From JABDMH01 sp965223025 (GTDB taxonomy: Bacteria; Bacteroidota; Bacteroidia; Chitinophagales; Saprospiraceae), in assembly GCA_965223025.1 (NCBI GenBank), contig CBDCVP010000022.1:558001-622000 (forward strand): a stretch of 64,000 nucleotides of DNA, given 5' to 3'. Both the position numbers and the translations under genes were made by a program. Below, piece after piece: positions 9,028 to 17,562 of this stretch. Numbering within the stretch: position 1 is the stretch's first letter; every line of letters begins with the position of its first letter. The notes under the pieces are model-generated. The model did not search any database. It was not told the origin of the DNA and saw only the letters and a list, made by a program, of their open reading frames with translations.

Positions 9028-9747
9028 ATGCGAAAAGTACTTGCATTAATGCTTGTTTTTGGATTCATGGCTTCCTTTGGAGCACTGGATGTTTTGGCTC
9101 AGGGTGATGCACCATCGGGCTTTCAGGTATTAAAAGAGAAATTTATTGAAGGTGACTGGAGGTTTATGAGTTTAGTACTTGTATGTCTGATCCTTGGACT
9201 TGCATTCTGTATTGAACGTATCATAACGTTAAATCTCGCCACCACTAATACTGACAAACTGATGACCCGCATTGATGAGCATTTAGCTCAGGGAGATGTA
9301 GAAGGTGCTATGGAAGTATGTAAGTCCACACCTGGGCCTGCTGCCAGTGTACTCTACGAGGGAATCCGAAACTCACACAATGGTCCCGAAGCTGTGGAGA
9401 AAGCCATTACTTCATATGGCAGTGTCCAAATGGGCCTCCTGGAAAAAGGTCTGGTTTGGATCTCACTGTTCATCGCGATTGCACCGATGCTTGGTTTCAT
9501 GGGTACGGTGATTGGTATGATTCAAGCATTTGATCGGATTGAGGCTGTTGGTGATCTCTCTCCATCGGTCGTTGCTGGGGGTATTAAAGTAGCCCTTTTG
9601 ACCACCGTATTTGGACTGGTCGTGGCGATTATCCTGCAGATTTTCTACAACTATATCGTATCAAAGATTGATGGCATTGTCAATAGAATGGAAGATGCTT
9701 CCGTTGGATTGGTAGATGTGATGGCAAGAAACAATGTTTTCAAATAA
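9028..9747 (+). CDS. exbB: MotA/TolQ/ExbB proton channel family protein
   Basis: Inner-membrane proton channel subunit that, with ExbD, couples the proton gradient to TonB-dependent outer-membrane transport or a Tol-like task. The 239-residue protein begins with a signal-like helix ending 'VLAQG', followed by a second helix near 47-68. The conserved MotA/TolQ/ExbB domain spans about 100-220. Its helix pair contains 'IAPMLGFMGTVIGMIQAF' and 'AGGIKVALLTTVFGLVVAIIL', the motif used for proton conduction. It is the first gene of a four-gene operon. No tonB gene is adjacent, but TonB-dependent receptors are encoded elsewhere in the window. Confidence 0.93.
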   Translation: MRKVLALMLVFGFMASFGALDVLAQGDAPSGFQVLKEKFIEGDWRFMSLVLVCLILGLAFCIERIITLNLATTNTDKLMTRIDEHLAQGDVEGAMEVCKSTPGPAASVLYEGIRNSHNGPEAVEKAITSYGSVQMGLLEKGLVWISLFIAIAPMLGFMGTVIGMIQAFDRIEAVGDLSPSVVAGGIKVALLTTVFGLVVAIILQIFYNYIVSKIDGIVNRMEDASVGLVDVMARNNVFK

Positions 9748-9762
9748 TAAAGCTGGAATACT

Positions 9763-10233
9763 ATGTATAAAGCATTAACTAAGCATGGCCAGCTGGCGGC
9801 ATTTCTCATTGGTCTAATTGTGATCGTAGTCTTTTTTGCCAGTGTATTTAGCGGTGTAGACAGCTTTAATGCACTGACCAAGGAAGATCGTGGCACTACG
9901 ACCATTTTCAACAATGGTCTTTATCTGACCTTGGTCTTATTGGTCATCTGTGCCGCTGCTGCGGTGCTATTTGGTATTTGGCACATGGTCACCAATCCAA
10001 AAGGTGCGATCAAGGCCATCATCGCGCTGGCGATCTTACTGGTTTTATTTTTCGCGTTGTATTCGACTTCCACTCCAGAGACTTCCGGTGTGGTGGCAAA
10101 TGCGGTGGAAAAATTCAACCTCACCGATGGGCAAAGTCAATTTATCAGCGCCGCGCTTAAGTCGACCTTGATTCTCGGAGCACTAGCAGTCCTATCGTTT
10201 GTGGTGTCTGAGGTAACTAATTTGTTTAAATAA
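9763..10233 (+). CDS. Conserved-looking integral membrane protein of the exb operon
   Basis: A 156-residue protein with four predicted membrane helices (about 13-30, 50-72, 84-102 and 130-150) and short charged loops. It contains no ExbB or ExbD signature. It starts 15 bases after exbB and ends 10 bases before exbD, so it is certainly in the same transcript. Membrane proteins of this size are common between exbB and exbD genes in Bacteroidota, as far as I recall, but their role is not known to me. A structural or assembly partner of the proton channel is an inference from position only. Confidence 0.8.
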   Translation: MYKALTKHGQLAAFLIGLIVIVVFFASVFSGVDSFNALTKEDRGTTTIFNNGLYLTLVLLVICAAAAVLFGIWHMVTNPKGAIKAIIALAILLVLFFALYSTSTPETSGVVANAVEKFNLTDGQSQFISAALKSTLILGALAVLSFVVSEVTNLFK

Positions 10234-10243
10234 AATCCGAGTT

Positions 10244-10798
10244 ATGGCAAAGAAAAGCAGTCGAGATCGAATGAAAAATGAGATCAATGCAGGATCCATG
10301 GCTGATATTGCCTTTCTGCTGCTCATCTTCTTCCTGGTAACCACCACCATTGATGTAGATAAGGGTATCACCGTTAAGCTTCCACCATGGTCTGATGAGG
10401 ATCCGGAGATTACACAGATGAAGACCCGCAATGTGTTTTCCGTGCTGGTGAACGCACAAGATCAACTACTCGTACGGGGTGAGCTCACTGACATAGATGA
10501 TCTGAGAGAGCGAGCAAAGGAGTTTATTGCCAATCCGCTGAGAAGAGAAGACCTATCAACCAATCCTAAAAATGCCATTATTTCATTGAAGAACGATCGA
10601 GGTACCAGTTATAAGCAATACCTGGGTGTGTACAATGAATTGAAGGCTGCTTACGATGAGTTGTGGGATGATGAGGCGCGCAAGCTGTATGGCGTACCGT
10701 ACAGCGATGATCTGCCCATTGCTTGGAAGAAAGCGATTAAGACCAAGATCCCAATGGTACTGTCGGAGGCTGAGCCAACCAACTTCGGAGAAGAATAA
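10244..10798 (+). CDS. exbD: ExbD/TolR family biopolymer transport protein
   Basis: Single-pass inner-membrane protein that works with ExbB. The N-terminal helix carries the key aspartate in 'GSMADIAFLLLIFFLVTTTI' (about residues 18-37; Asp near 21), and a periplasmic domain follows. The 184 residues exceed the usual 135-145. The additional segment lies in the periplasmic half ('NDRGTSYKQYLGVYNELKAAYDELW'), where an insertion of 40-50 residues separates the conserved 'IISLKNDRGTSYKQYLGVYN' part from the end. A second, shorter ExbD follows 9 bases later. Paired exbD genes are common in Bacteroidota. Confidence 0.93.
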   Translation: MAKKSSRDRMKNEINAGSMADIAFLLLIFFLVTTTIDVDKGITVKLPPWSDEDPEITQMKTRNVFSVLVNAQDQLLVRGELTDIDDLRERAKEFIANPLRREDLSTNPKNAIISLKNDRGTSYKQYLGVYNELKAAYDELWDDEARKLYGVPYSDDLPIAWKKAIKTKIPMVLSEAEPTNFGEE

Positions 10799-10807
10799 TT
10801 AATTTAT

Positions 10808-11275
10808 ATGGCACATTTCACTAAAAAAAGAGGCAAAGCTTCTCCGGAAGTTTCGACCGCGTCCTTGCCCGATATCATTTTCATGCTGTTGTTCTTTTTT
10901 ATGGTAGTCACCGTACTTAGGGATGGAGAGCGTAAGGTGCAGGTAGTAGTACCAGAAGCAACGCAGCTGCAAAAATTGGAGCAAAAATCTTTGGTTAATC
11001 ACATTTGGATAGGCCGTCCCGTCCAGAAGTTTCAAGCACTGTACGGCACCAAACCAAGAATCCAGCTGGGGGATAAGTTTGCCTCAGAAAATGAGATACC
11101 TCTCTTCTTGGAGCAGCACAAACTGAAAGTTCCTGAGCCTCAACGTCCGCAGATCACTAGCTCACTGAAAGTCGATGGGGATGTGACGATGGGGATTGTT
11201 ACAGATGTGAAAACAATTTTGAGAAAATCAGGGCAGCTGAAAATTAACTACTCGGCGAGGCCAAGGCAGAACTAA
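10808..11275 (+). CDS. exbD: ExbD/TolR family biopolymer transport protein (second copy)
   Basis: Second ExbD-like subunit of the operon, 155 residues. The N-terminus 'KRGKASPEVSTASLPDIIFMLL' has the conserved Asp at about residue 23 of the membrane helix, and 'FFFMVVTVLRDGE' follows. The periplasmic part ends in the TolR-like 'MGIVTDVKTILRKSGQLKINYSA', the conserved region that dimerises in ExbD. Two different ExbD proteins suggest either a heterodimer or two functional complexes. A strong terminator follows 40 bases downstream and closes the operon. Confidence 0.92.
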   Translation: MAHFTKKRGKASPEVSTASLPDIIFMLLFFFMVVTVLRDGERKVQVVVPEATQLQKLEQKSLVNHIWIGRPVQKFQALYGTKPRIQLGDKFASENEIPLFLEQHKLKVPEPQRPQITSSLKVDGDVTMGIVTDVKTILRKSGQLKINYSARPRQN

Positions 11276-11312
11276 GATTTCACTGCTTGGTCTTGATACC
11301 GGAATGCCGGGA

Positions 11313-11344
11313 AAGCCCGAATCATTTGTAGATGATTCGGGCTT
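11313..11344 (+). terminator. Intrinsic terminator of the exb operon
   Basis: A 12-13 bp perfect stem (AGCCCGAATCAT / ATGATTCGGGCT) with loop TTGTAG follows the last exbD gene by about 38 bases. The trailing sequence is TTGTTCGT, so the U-tract is short, but the hairpin is very stable. I see no other hairpin of this strength near the end of the operon. Confidence 0.8.
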
Positions 11345-11548
11345 GTTCGTCAGGGATCAAATCTAGAGTCACTAAGAACATTTGCCAAGCAAGAATTCTC
11401 TTGATGATCTCTTCATTTGTCGAAAGTTTGCCTACCTGGGCGAAGTCGAGTCATTGTTTATCTTTGGCCCTGTAGGGTTGATAGGACATGTTGTGCTAGG
11501 ACTATTGAACCTCGTGTTGGAAAAAATCTCCCACCTTTTAAAATTTGC

Positions 11549-11869
11549 ATGATGTCAATGTCAATAAAGAATGCCACACCTGCCTGGATACAATTAGGCA
11601 CTTACTTGTTCAATTCGATAGTGATTACAGCGTTGATGTTCTCCGCTGATGGCGACATACGGACCGACCATGGATGGACCGTCGATGACATCATCATGTT
11701 TCTCATATTAAGCCTACTACTGATGGGAGGACAATTGGGGGTATCTCAGATTTTAGGAACTAACATCAAGGGCCCTGTCCGGACCATACTTTCTACTGTG
11801 GGTGGAGTCCTAGGAGTACTAACACTCTATGGGATGCTCTACACAGGGTTATATTGGATCAAGTTTTAA
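11549..11869 (+). CDS. Small membrane protein, unknown function
   Basis: A 106-residue protein with three predicted membrane helices (about 13-32, 45-66 and 78-100). The open frame extends upstream to 11417, but those residues are rich in Cys and Arg and look non-coding. The tandem ATGs at 11549/11552, just before 'KNATPAWIQLGTYLF', fit a real start. The gene stands alone between the exb terminator and the convergent DUF4293 gene. I do not recognise a family. Confidence 0.6.
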   Translation: MMSMSIKNATPAWIQLGTYLFNSIVITALMFSADGDIRTDHGWTVDDIIMFLILSLLLMGGQLGVSQILGTNIKGPVRTILSTVGGVLGVLTLYGMLYTGLYWIKF

Positions 11870-11910
11870 GAATCCCTTGAAGATCCCGCAACCAGATCCA
11901 TCTTGGCCAT

Positions 11911-12369
11911 CTATCGCAATCTGTCTGCAGAACGCACTAATTTTTCATCTTTCGAGATGTAACGAATGGCTAATACCAAGAAGATGATCGCCAGTACCGG
12001 AGACAAGAATCCGTACTCTACGGTGATTTCCGTACCTACGGGCACTGCCTTGTACGCCTGCATAAACAAGATAATGGTCAGTGCAATAATCATAGCCACC
12101 AGCGCAATGGTAACCCTGGTCAGCTTGAGCTGAAGTCTGCGATTCCTAAATAAGAGTACCACCACCGCCGGTATTGCCACTGCCAGAATCACCAGCACCA
12201 GCAAAATGATGTGATCATTGGTTTCAAAAATGCCATTGGCTAACATCGGTTCAGACACCGCTGTATTTGATGGTGCCTCCACCGATAAAAATGACATGGA
12301 GTCAAGGAAGAGTAATGCCATGCAGGCTGCTGCCAGTACCAGAAATAGCGATTGCACTCTTTGTATCAT
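11911..12369 (-). CDS. DUF4293 family membrane protein
   Basis: A 152-residue protein with four membrane helices. The start 'MIQRVQSLFLVLAAACMALLF' is the hallmark of the Bacteroidota-specific DUF4293 family, whose members begin with 'MIQRIQT.yLl'. The C-terminus 'LAIRYISKDEKLVRSADRLR' is also typical ('ra...I.kDe.LVrS.DRLR'). The function is unknown. It is divergent from the FAD oxidoreductase gene, with 85 bases between the starts. This is one of the clearest taxonomic markers of the window. Confidence 0.9.
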   Translation of the reverse strand: MIQRVQSLFLVLAAACMALLFLDSMSFLSVEAPSNTAVSEPMLANGIFETNDHIILLVLVILAVAIPAVVVLLFRNRRLQLKLTRVTIALVAMIIALTIILFMQAYKAVPVGTEITVEYGFLSPVLAIIFLVLAIRYISKDEKLVRSADRLR

Positions 12370-12454
12370 TTGCTTATCAATTTTATATAACCATGACGCA
12401 GGATCGTCCTGCCCAACACTCTCCTGTGGGGGATGAAATTACTAAATTTAATAG

Positions 12455-13606
12455 ATGGGAAGTAAGCCCGCCAAGGCAACCTACTGGGAACAAACGTCCT
12501 TCTACCGTCATCGTGATGTAGTGGTGATCGGTGCGGGAATAGTAGGTATCAGTACCGCCTTGCAAATAAGGAAGATGCATCCTGATTGGTCGATCGTGGT
12601 CATCGATAGACATCCATCGACCCTGGGTGCCAGCACGCGAAATGCTGGTTTTGCCTGTACTGGCAGTCCATCCGAGCTGGCTTTTGATTTGAAAAGCAGT
12701 GGCTTAGAAGCACTGAGTACGCTGGTAAAAATGCGTTGGGATGGTCTGCATCTGCTGCGCAGATGGGTTGGTGATGTGCAGATGGACTATGCAAAGTTGG
12801 GAGGATATGAGGTCTTTCGCCCCCAGGATCGGGAAGCCTACGAAATCAGTATGCAGGCACTCCCCCTACTTAATCGTGAGTTTTCATTTGGTGGATCGAC
12901 TGCGTTTCGTGAAGGCCAGGAAGATGATCTGATCAGGTTGGGCCTTGATCGGGGGTTCTCAAAAATTATTCACTGTCACTACGAAGCATCCATACATCCC
13001 GGAAAAATGATGCATCGACTACACAAGATGGCCATCTTGGATGACGTAGAAATGTTATTGGGCTTGGAAGTCTCCCACATTGGTAGCGACCCCTCTAAAG
13101 CTTGGATTCGGCTGGAAAACGAGGTGATGATTAGCGCCGCTAGTGTTGTGGTGGCTACCAATGCCCTAGCCAGTGAACTGCTGCCCTCGGTACCCGTAAA
13201 GCCGGTGCACAACCAGATCATGATGACCAGTGAAATTCCCTCATTGCGCATTGAGGGAAATTTTCATTATGATCGAGGCTATATCTACTTTAGAAATGTG
13301 GGCAAACGCTTGTTGATTGGCGGCGCCAGAAATAGGTTCCCTGAGGTTCACTCATCACTATTCTCGGTTTCCTCTCCTATCTCTGAGCATCTCTATCAAA
13401 TGCTGCGGGAGGATATCCTTCCAGAACAGCACTTTGATGTTCAAGACCAATGGAGTGGCGTCTTAGGTGTCTGGGATGACACCAAAACACCTATCGTCCA
13501 GTGGCATCAGGATCGGATCCTACTAGCCTGCCGGATGGGGGGTATGGGAGTAGCTATTGGTGCCATCATAGGCAAAAAGGCAGCTTTGAAAATCGATCAG
13601 GGCTAA
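12455..13606 (+). CDS. FAD-dependent oxidoreductase, DadA/glycine oxidase family
   Basis: A 383-residue flavoenzyme of the DAO family (D-amino-acid or glycine/sarcosine oxidases and dehydrogenases). The Rossmann motif GAGIVG is at residues 26-31, followed by 'VVIDRHPSTLGASTRNAGFA', the FAD-binding and flavin-adjacent segment with the conserved 'STRNAG'. A middle substrate-binding domain follows, then 'KPVHNQIMMTSEIP'. Near the end, 'RILLACRMGGMGVAIGAIIGK' corresponds to the second FAD-contact stretch. The substrate is not predictable. The gene is flanked by the divergent DUF4293 gene and the OstA-like gene and does not appear to be part of a catabolic operon. Confidence 0.9.
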   Translation: MGSKPAKATYWEQTSFYRHRDVVVIGAGIVGISTALQIRKMHPDWSIVVIDRHPSTLGASTRNAGFACTGSPSELAFDLKSSGLEALSTLVKMRWDGLHLLRRWVGDVQMDYAKLGGYEVFRPQDREAYEISMQALPLLNREFSFGGSTAFREGQEDDLIRLGLDRGFSKIIHCHYEASIHPGKMMHRLHKMAILDDVEMLLGLEVSHIGSDPSKAWIRLENEVMISAASVVVATNALASELLPSVPVKPVHNQIMMTSEIPSLRIEGNFHYDRGYIYFRNVGKRLLIGGARNRFPEVHSSLFSVSSPISEHLYQMLREDILPEQHFDVQDQWSGVLGVWDDTKTPIVQWHQDRILLACRMGGMGVAIGAIIGKKAALKIDQG

Positions 13607-13720
13607 AAAGAACCATCGGTACATCGCCAAGAGCCTACCCCTTCAAAATGGTGGTTAAGCTTCTGTTAATCAGATATTCTAAAAGTTCTTTTCCATCTTT
13701 GTGGCGTTTTGCAATCGAAA

Positions 13721-15526
13721 ATGAAGATACGCATACTCCTGGCACTTTTGAGCTGCACCCTTTTCACGTTGGCAGGCCTTGCCCAACAGATCGAATCCGA
13801 TACTGCTACTGCCAACCTGGTGATTATCGACAAAGCGGATCGCATACAACGCACCCTGACTAAGGACAATGCAGAACTGCTGATACTGACAGGCCAAGTA
13901 GAAATGCACCAAGATAGCCTCTTTATGAGTTGCGACAGCGCCAGAAAGGAAAACAATAATCTCACAGCCATCGGAAATGTCATCTTGCAGCAGTGGGACT
14001 CTCTCAATGTATTCTCCCACCGCCTGGCCTATTTTGGCAACAGCAAAGATGCCTATCTGAGAGATTCAGTCGTGCTGCAAAGCAAGTCCCAAAAACTCTT
14101 CACAGATAGCCTGGCTTACAATACAGCCACTCAAATAGCCATTTATGATCAGGGAGCCATCCTGACCAACGATACCACCACGCTGTATAGCCGGCGAGGT
14201 ACCTATTACGTATCTACCGGAGATATTTACTTTAAGGATAGCATCCAAATCCAGTCCGAAGACTTCGAGCTATTCGCTGATACACTCAAGTTTAACACTG
14301 ATCAGCAGATTGCGTACTTCCTGGGGCCCACTCGCATCGATCTCAGGGATAGTAGCCGCGTCTATTGTGAGGGAGGATACTTCGATATGCCAAATGAGCA
14401 AGCACTCTTTACAGATCGGGCACAATATGTAGACGGCAATCAGGTAGCTGAAGGCGATAGTATCTTCTATGACGGTACCCTCAACCAGGTGACGTTGCTA
14501 GGTCATGCCATACTTTTTGAACCCGGCAAGGTAGCCACGGCAGATCGCATTGTTTATGACCAGGAAAAGGATCTACTCACTTTGGATGGAAATGCTCACT
14601 TCACCGACTCTCTGCGTTCTCTATCCTCAGAGGTGCTGACCTATGATGTCAACAACGACCTGCTGACCTCCACTACTCGCTCAAGGCTGGATAATGCCCC
14701 CCAGTTCTTAGAAGCGGATACCATACGGTTTGATAATGAACGCGGTTTTGGGGTTGCTTCTGGTGAAGTCATCTGGCAAGATACAGCTTCCGATTATACG
14801 ATCTTGTGCCACGATGCCTTCTACAATGACTCGACCAATTATCTCAAGGCGTATGGAGGACGTCCCCTCTTAATCAGTCAGCTAGAGGAGGACTCTTTCT
14901 TTCTAGCTGCAGATACCATGGTATTTTTTGAAGAGACCACTACCGATGATACAGCGCAATTATTTGAGGCCTTTTACAACGTCATGATCTACAAGCATGA
15001 CTTACAGGCGCTTTGTGATTCACTTACTTATTCTTCTTCAGATTCTCTATTCAGGCTATACGACGACCCCATCATCTGGTCTGACACATCGCAATTTGTA
15101 GCAGATACCGTCACCATTTTGCTGGCAGAAAACCAGATTGATAAAATTTTTCTCAAGAAAAATGCATTTATTTTAAATTCATCAGATGAGATACTTTTCA
15201 ATCAGATGAAGGGAAAAGACATCACTGCTTTCTTTCAAGATGGGGACCTGCATGAAATGCTGATTAAGGGAAATGCTACTTCGATATACTATGTGCTGGA
15301 TGATACCAAAGCTTATATTGGGGTCAATGAAATGGTTTGCAGCAGTATGTCGCTTCGGTTTGGTAACAATGAGGTAGTAGAGATATTGTTTTATGACAAT
15401 CCCAAAGCCTTATTTCACCCCATTCAGGATGCTGACCCTACCAAGCTGAAGTTGGAGGGATTTGAATGGCGCATCGACGAACGTCCCAAATCTGTTTATA
15501 AGATCACATCATTTCAAGTAAAATGA
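13721..15526 (+). CDS. OstA-like protein (LptA/LptD N-terminal type)
   Basis: A 601-residue exported protein. I chose the ATG at 13721 because a signal peptide follows at once ('ILLALLSCTLFTLAGLAQQ'); a TTG 12 bases upstream is less likely. The sequence shows repeated beta-strand units such as 'ADTIRFDNERGFGVASGEV', 'ADRIVYDQEKDLLTLDGNA' and 'CDSLTYSSSDSLFRLYDDP'. These are OstA/LptA-fold repeats with the typical 'aDsl.yd...' pattern. Known LptA and LptD proteins carry lipopolysaccharide across the periplasm. The Bacteroidota OstA-like family is assumed to do something similar, but that is not shown by the sequence. Its stop overlaps the start of the next gene by four bases. Confidence 0.87.
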   Translation: MKIRILLALLSCTLFTLAGLAQQIESDTATANLVIIDKADRIQRTLTKDNAELLILTGQVEMHQDSLFMSCDSARKENNNLTAIGNVILQQWDSLNVFSHRLAYFGNSKDAYLRDSVVLQSKSQKLFTDSLAYNTATQIAIYDQGAILTNDTTTLYSRRGTYYVSTGDIYFKDSIQIQSEDFELFADTLKFNTDQQIAYFLGPTRIDLRDSSRVYCEGGYFDMPNEQALFTDRAQYVDGNQVAEGDSIFYDGTLNQVTLLGHAILFEPGKVATADRIVYDQEKDLLTLDGNAHFTDSLRSLSSEVLTYDVNNDLLTSTTRSRLDNAPQFLEADTIRFDNERGFGVASGEVIWQDTASDYTILCHDAFYNDSTNYLKAYGGRPLLISQLEEDSFFLAADTMVFFEETTTDDTAQLFEAFYNVMIYKHDLQALCDSLTYSSSDSLFRLYDDPIIWSDTSQFVADTVTILLAENQIDKIFLKKNAFILNSSDEILFNQMKGKDITAFFQDGDLHEMLIKGNATSIYYVLDDTKAYIGVNEMVCSSMSLRFGNNEVVEILFYDNPKALFHPIQDADPTKLKLEGFEWRIDERPKSVYKITSFQVK

Positions 15527-16275
15527 CCCTGCGACTGACCATATATTTATTGTTGTCCTCCGTGATATCTCTAGGTGCCACACCCAAAGACACACTCCGT
15601 GCGGCCAATGAGGCGATGCGCAATGGAGCCATAGCTGATGCCATTCAGATGTATGAGGCCATTGACAACCAGCATTACGGATCTTTTGAATTGTACTACA
15701 ACCTGGGTACCGCTTATGCCCTACAGGAGAAATGGGATTTGGCTCGATTATACCTAGAAAGAGCTTTTCTGTTAGATCCCAAGAATCCGCAGGTATTGAC
15801 AAATCTTGAGATGGTAAAGGACAAAGTAAACGACCTCTACCGGTACCCCAGCTATCCATTCTTTGGGACCATCGAAACTCTCCATAGTAAAGTAGGTCAG
15901 TACTTCCTCAGCATTTGCCTTTGGATCCTTCTCATATCTCTGGGTGGCGCGTGTTGGATTCACATGCGTTGGAAGGTCAATCTGAGACTTTATTATTACG
16001 CCTTGACAGTGATGATCATTGTCATCGCCTTTTTCTTGGTAGTAGAGCGCACCCATGCCAATTTTCATGAACGGATGGCCATTGTACAAGGTCGACAAGC
16101 TGCGATGTACCCACATCCTGAGATCGGCAGCAGCCCCTTGATGGATTTAGCTGCGGGCTACAAGGTGAGAATCGAAGAGCATATCGGTCCATGGCTCAAA
16201 GTTGATCTTGCCGATGGCACCCAGGGATGGATCCGGGAATCATCCGTGAGGAGCATCTATCCAAACACCCAGTAG
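15523..16275 (+). CDS. TPR and SH3 domain membrane protein, BatE-like
   Basis: A 250-residue protein. It has a signal peptide (residues 1-19), TPR repeats at about 22-100 ('ELYYNLGTAYALQEKWDLARLYLERAF' region), two membrane helices at about 130-150 and 160-178, and a bacterial SH3-like domain at about 185-245 ('IVQGRQAAMYPHPEIGSSPLMDLAAGYKV' region). The same order (signal, TPR, two TM, SH3) is found in BatE-type aerotolerance proteins of Bacteroidota. Here, however, the partner bat genes are missing and the gene is coupled by ATGA to an OstA-like gene. A role in the cell envelope is an inference from topology and neighbour. Confidence 0.8.
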   Translation: MTLRLTIYLLLSSVISLGATPKDTLRAANEAMRNGAIADAIQMYEAIDNQHYGSFELYYNLGTAYALQEKWDLARLYLERAFLLDPKNPQVLTNLEMVKDKVNDLYRYPSYPFFGTIETLHSKVGQYFLSICLWILLISLGGACWIHMRWKVNLRLYYYALTVMIIVIAFFLVVERTHANFHERMAIVQGRQAAMYPHPEIGSSPLMDLAAGYKVRIEEHIGPWLKVDLADGTQGWIRESSVRSIYPNTQ

Positions 16276-16490
16276 ATGCCATGACATCGTATAGTCTTGA
16301 CGATTGCCCTCCTTCCTAGCAGGCCACATTGCTGTCTCATCGCACTTCTCAATACTATTTCATCAGCCTTCTCACCATAGGTCCCTTGTGTCCTACCAAC
16401 ATACTTGTTCGGCAAGAAAACGGTAATCAAAAAAAACCGCCACAACCTTGGGAGTCGCCGCGTTTTTTTCTCACTTATAGGGTGGAGTTA

Positions 16491-17186
16491 TTATTTTTCT
16501 ACTCCTCCATCTAATCGATCCTGATATGCTTTTAATTCGTCCATTTTACCCTCCACTGCAAGTTTAGCCTGATTGGGCCAAGTGGTCGGATTAAACATCT
16601 TGTAACGATTGCCGGCTGCTTCCAGGATCTCTCTAAGCCTTTCCGAGTCACTGTCAGACAGGATGTGAAGGTCCTTGATCCCTGCCTCTTTGAGGATCGA
16701 CTCTAGCTTTGGACCCACACCTTCTATGATCTTCAGATTGTCCTCCTTGACTTTCCTGGCCTTCTTTGGCGCCGTTTTCTTGGCCACAGGCTTTTCGACA
16801 ACCGGCTCTGGAGCTGGTGCAGCTTTTACTGCTTCTTTAGCTGTCTCTGCTTTGGGAGTGAGCGCAGGCTTGGGAGCGGGCTTCGGTTCTGGTTTGGATA
16901 CCCTGGCCACTTTCTCTTCTACGATCTCCACATCGAAGGGATGAATGGAGATGAATGTCCGGTTTTTACGGCCTTTCTTGAAAGACACGGTACCATCCTT
17001 CAGCGCAAAAAGGGTGTGATCTTTACCCATACCCACATGCTCACCGGCATGAAAACGGGTGCCTCGCTGCCGCACGATGATGTTTCCCGCTCTGGCAAGT
17101 TCTCCGCCATAGAGCTTCACGCCCAGCCGTTTACTGTGACTATCCCGACCATTATCTGAACTACCTACACCTTTCTTATGTGCCAT
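16491..17186 (-). CDS. rpmA: Ribosomal protein L27 fused to a C-terminal helix-hairpin-helix domain
   Basis: Residues 1 to about 88 are a clear bL27, with 'MAHKKGVGSSDNGRDSHSK' and 'RAGNIIVRQRGTRFHAGEHVG'. L27 sits at the peptidyl-transferase centre of the 50S subunit. Normal length is about 85 residues; this protein has 231. After L27 comes a Pro/Ala/Lys-rich linker (about 95-148). A C-terminal domain follows (150-231) with 'LKIIEGVGPKLESILKEAGI', a helix-hairpin-helix nucleic-acid-binding motif. No frameshift or stop separates the parts. I recall Bacteroidota annotations of L27 or L21 fused to an unknown domain, so the fusion is probably lineage-specific and real. It follows rplU by 14 bases in one operon. 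Confidence 0.95.
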   Translation of the reverse strand: MAHKKGVGSSDNGRDSHSKRLGVKLYGGELARAGNIIVRQRGTRFHAGEHVGMGKDHTLFALKDGTVSFKKGRKNRTFISIHPFDVEIVEEKVARVSKPEPKPAPKPALTPKAETAKEAVKAAPAPEPVVEKPVAKKTAPKKARKVKEDNLKIIEGVGPKLESILKEAGIKDLHILSDSDSERLREILEAAGNRYKMFNPTTWPNQAKLAVEGKMDELKAYQDRLDGGVEK

Positions 17187-17200
17187 AATTTCATCGAATT

Positions 17201-17512
17201 TTAACCTACAATCGCGTCTACTTGAAGCCTGGTAAAAGCCTGGCGATGGCCATTCTTCACCTTGTATCCCTTTCTTCTCTTCTTTTTGAACACAATGACT
17301 TTGTCGCCTTTTGCATGACCCAGCACAGTTGCGTCCACCTTAGCTGCCCCGATCAATGGGTTGCCAATGGAAGTCTTACCATCCCTTTCGATGAGATGTA
17401 CTTTATCAAAGCTCACTTTATCTCCTTCCTCAGCGTCGAGCTGGTGGACAAAAATCTCTTGTCCTTCCTCCACTTTAATCTGCTGGCCAGCTATTTCTAC
17501 GATTGCGATCAT
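17201..17512 (-). CDS. rplU: 50S ribosomal protein L21
   Basis: A 103-residue bL21 with the normal length. It has 'MIAIVEIAGQQIKVEEGQEIFV' at the N-terminus (the family's 'yAIvetGGkQykV') and the C-terminal signature 'IVFKKKRRKGYKVKNGHRQ'. L21 binds 23S rRNA in the large subunit. It is the first gene of the conserved rplU-rpmA operon. The consensus promoter at 17533-17562 lies just upstream, giving a short leader of about 15-20 bases. Confidence 0.97.
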   Translation of the reverse strand: MIAIVEIAGQQIKVEEGQEIFVHQLDAEEGDKVSFDKVHLIERDGKTSIGNPLIGAAKVDATVLGHAKGDKVIVFKKKRRKGYKVKNGHRQAFTRLQVDAIVG

Positions 17513-17532
17513 TGCTTGTAAAATTTGGTCTG

Positions 17533-17562
17533 CAAAGATATACTATTCTCCTTGTTTTGCAA
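17533..17562 (-). promoter_or_regulatory. Bacteroidota-type promoter of rplU-rpmA
   Basis: Read on the minus strand, TTG (17560-17562) is followed after exactly 19 bases by TATCTTTG (17533-17540). This is a full match to the TTTG / TAnnTTTG consensus of the Bacteroidota primary sigma factor, without a classical -35/-10. The start codon of rplU lies about 20 bases downstream. Confidence 0.8.

Noticed and set aside
16425..16480. Possible terminator of rplU-rpmA with T-runs on both sides (GCGGCGAC and GTGGCGG).
   Set aside because: The two G/C-rich parts are direct rather than inverted repeats; no stable stem longer than four pairs can be drawn.
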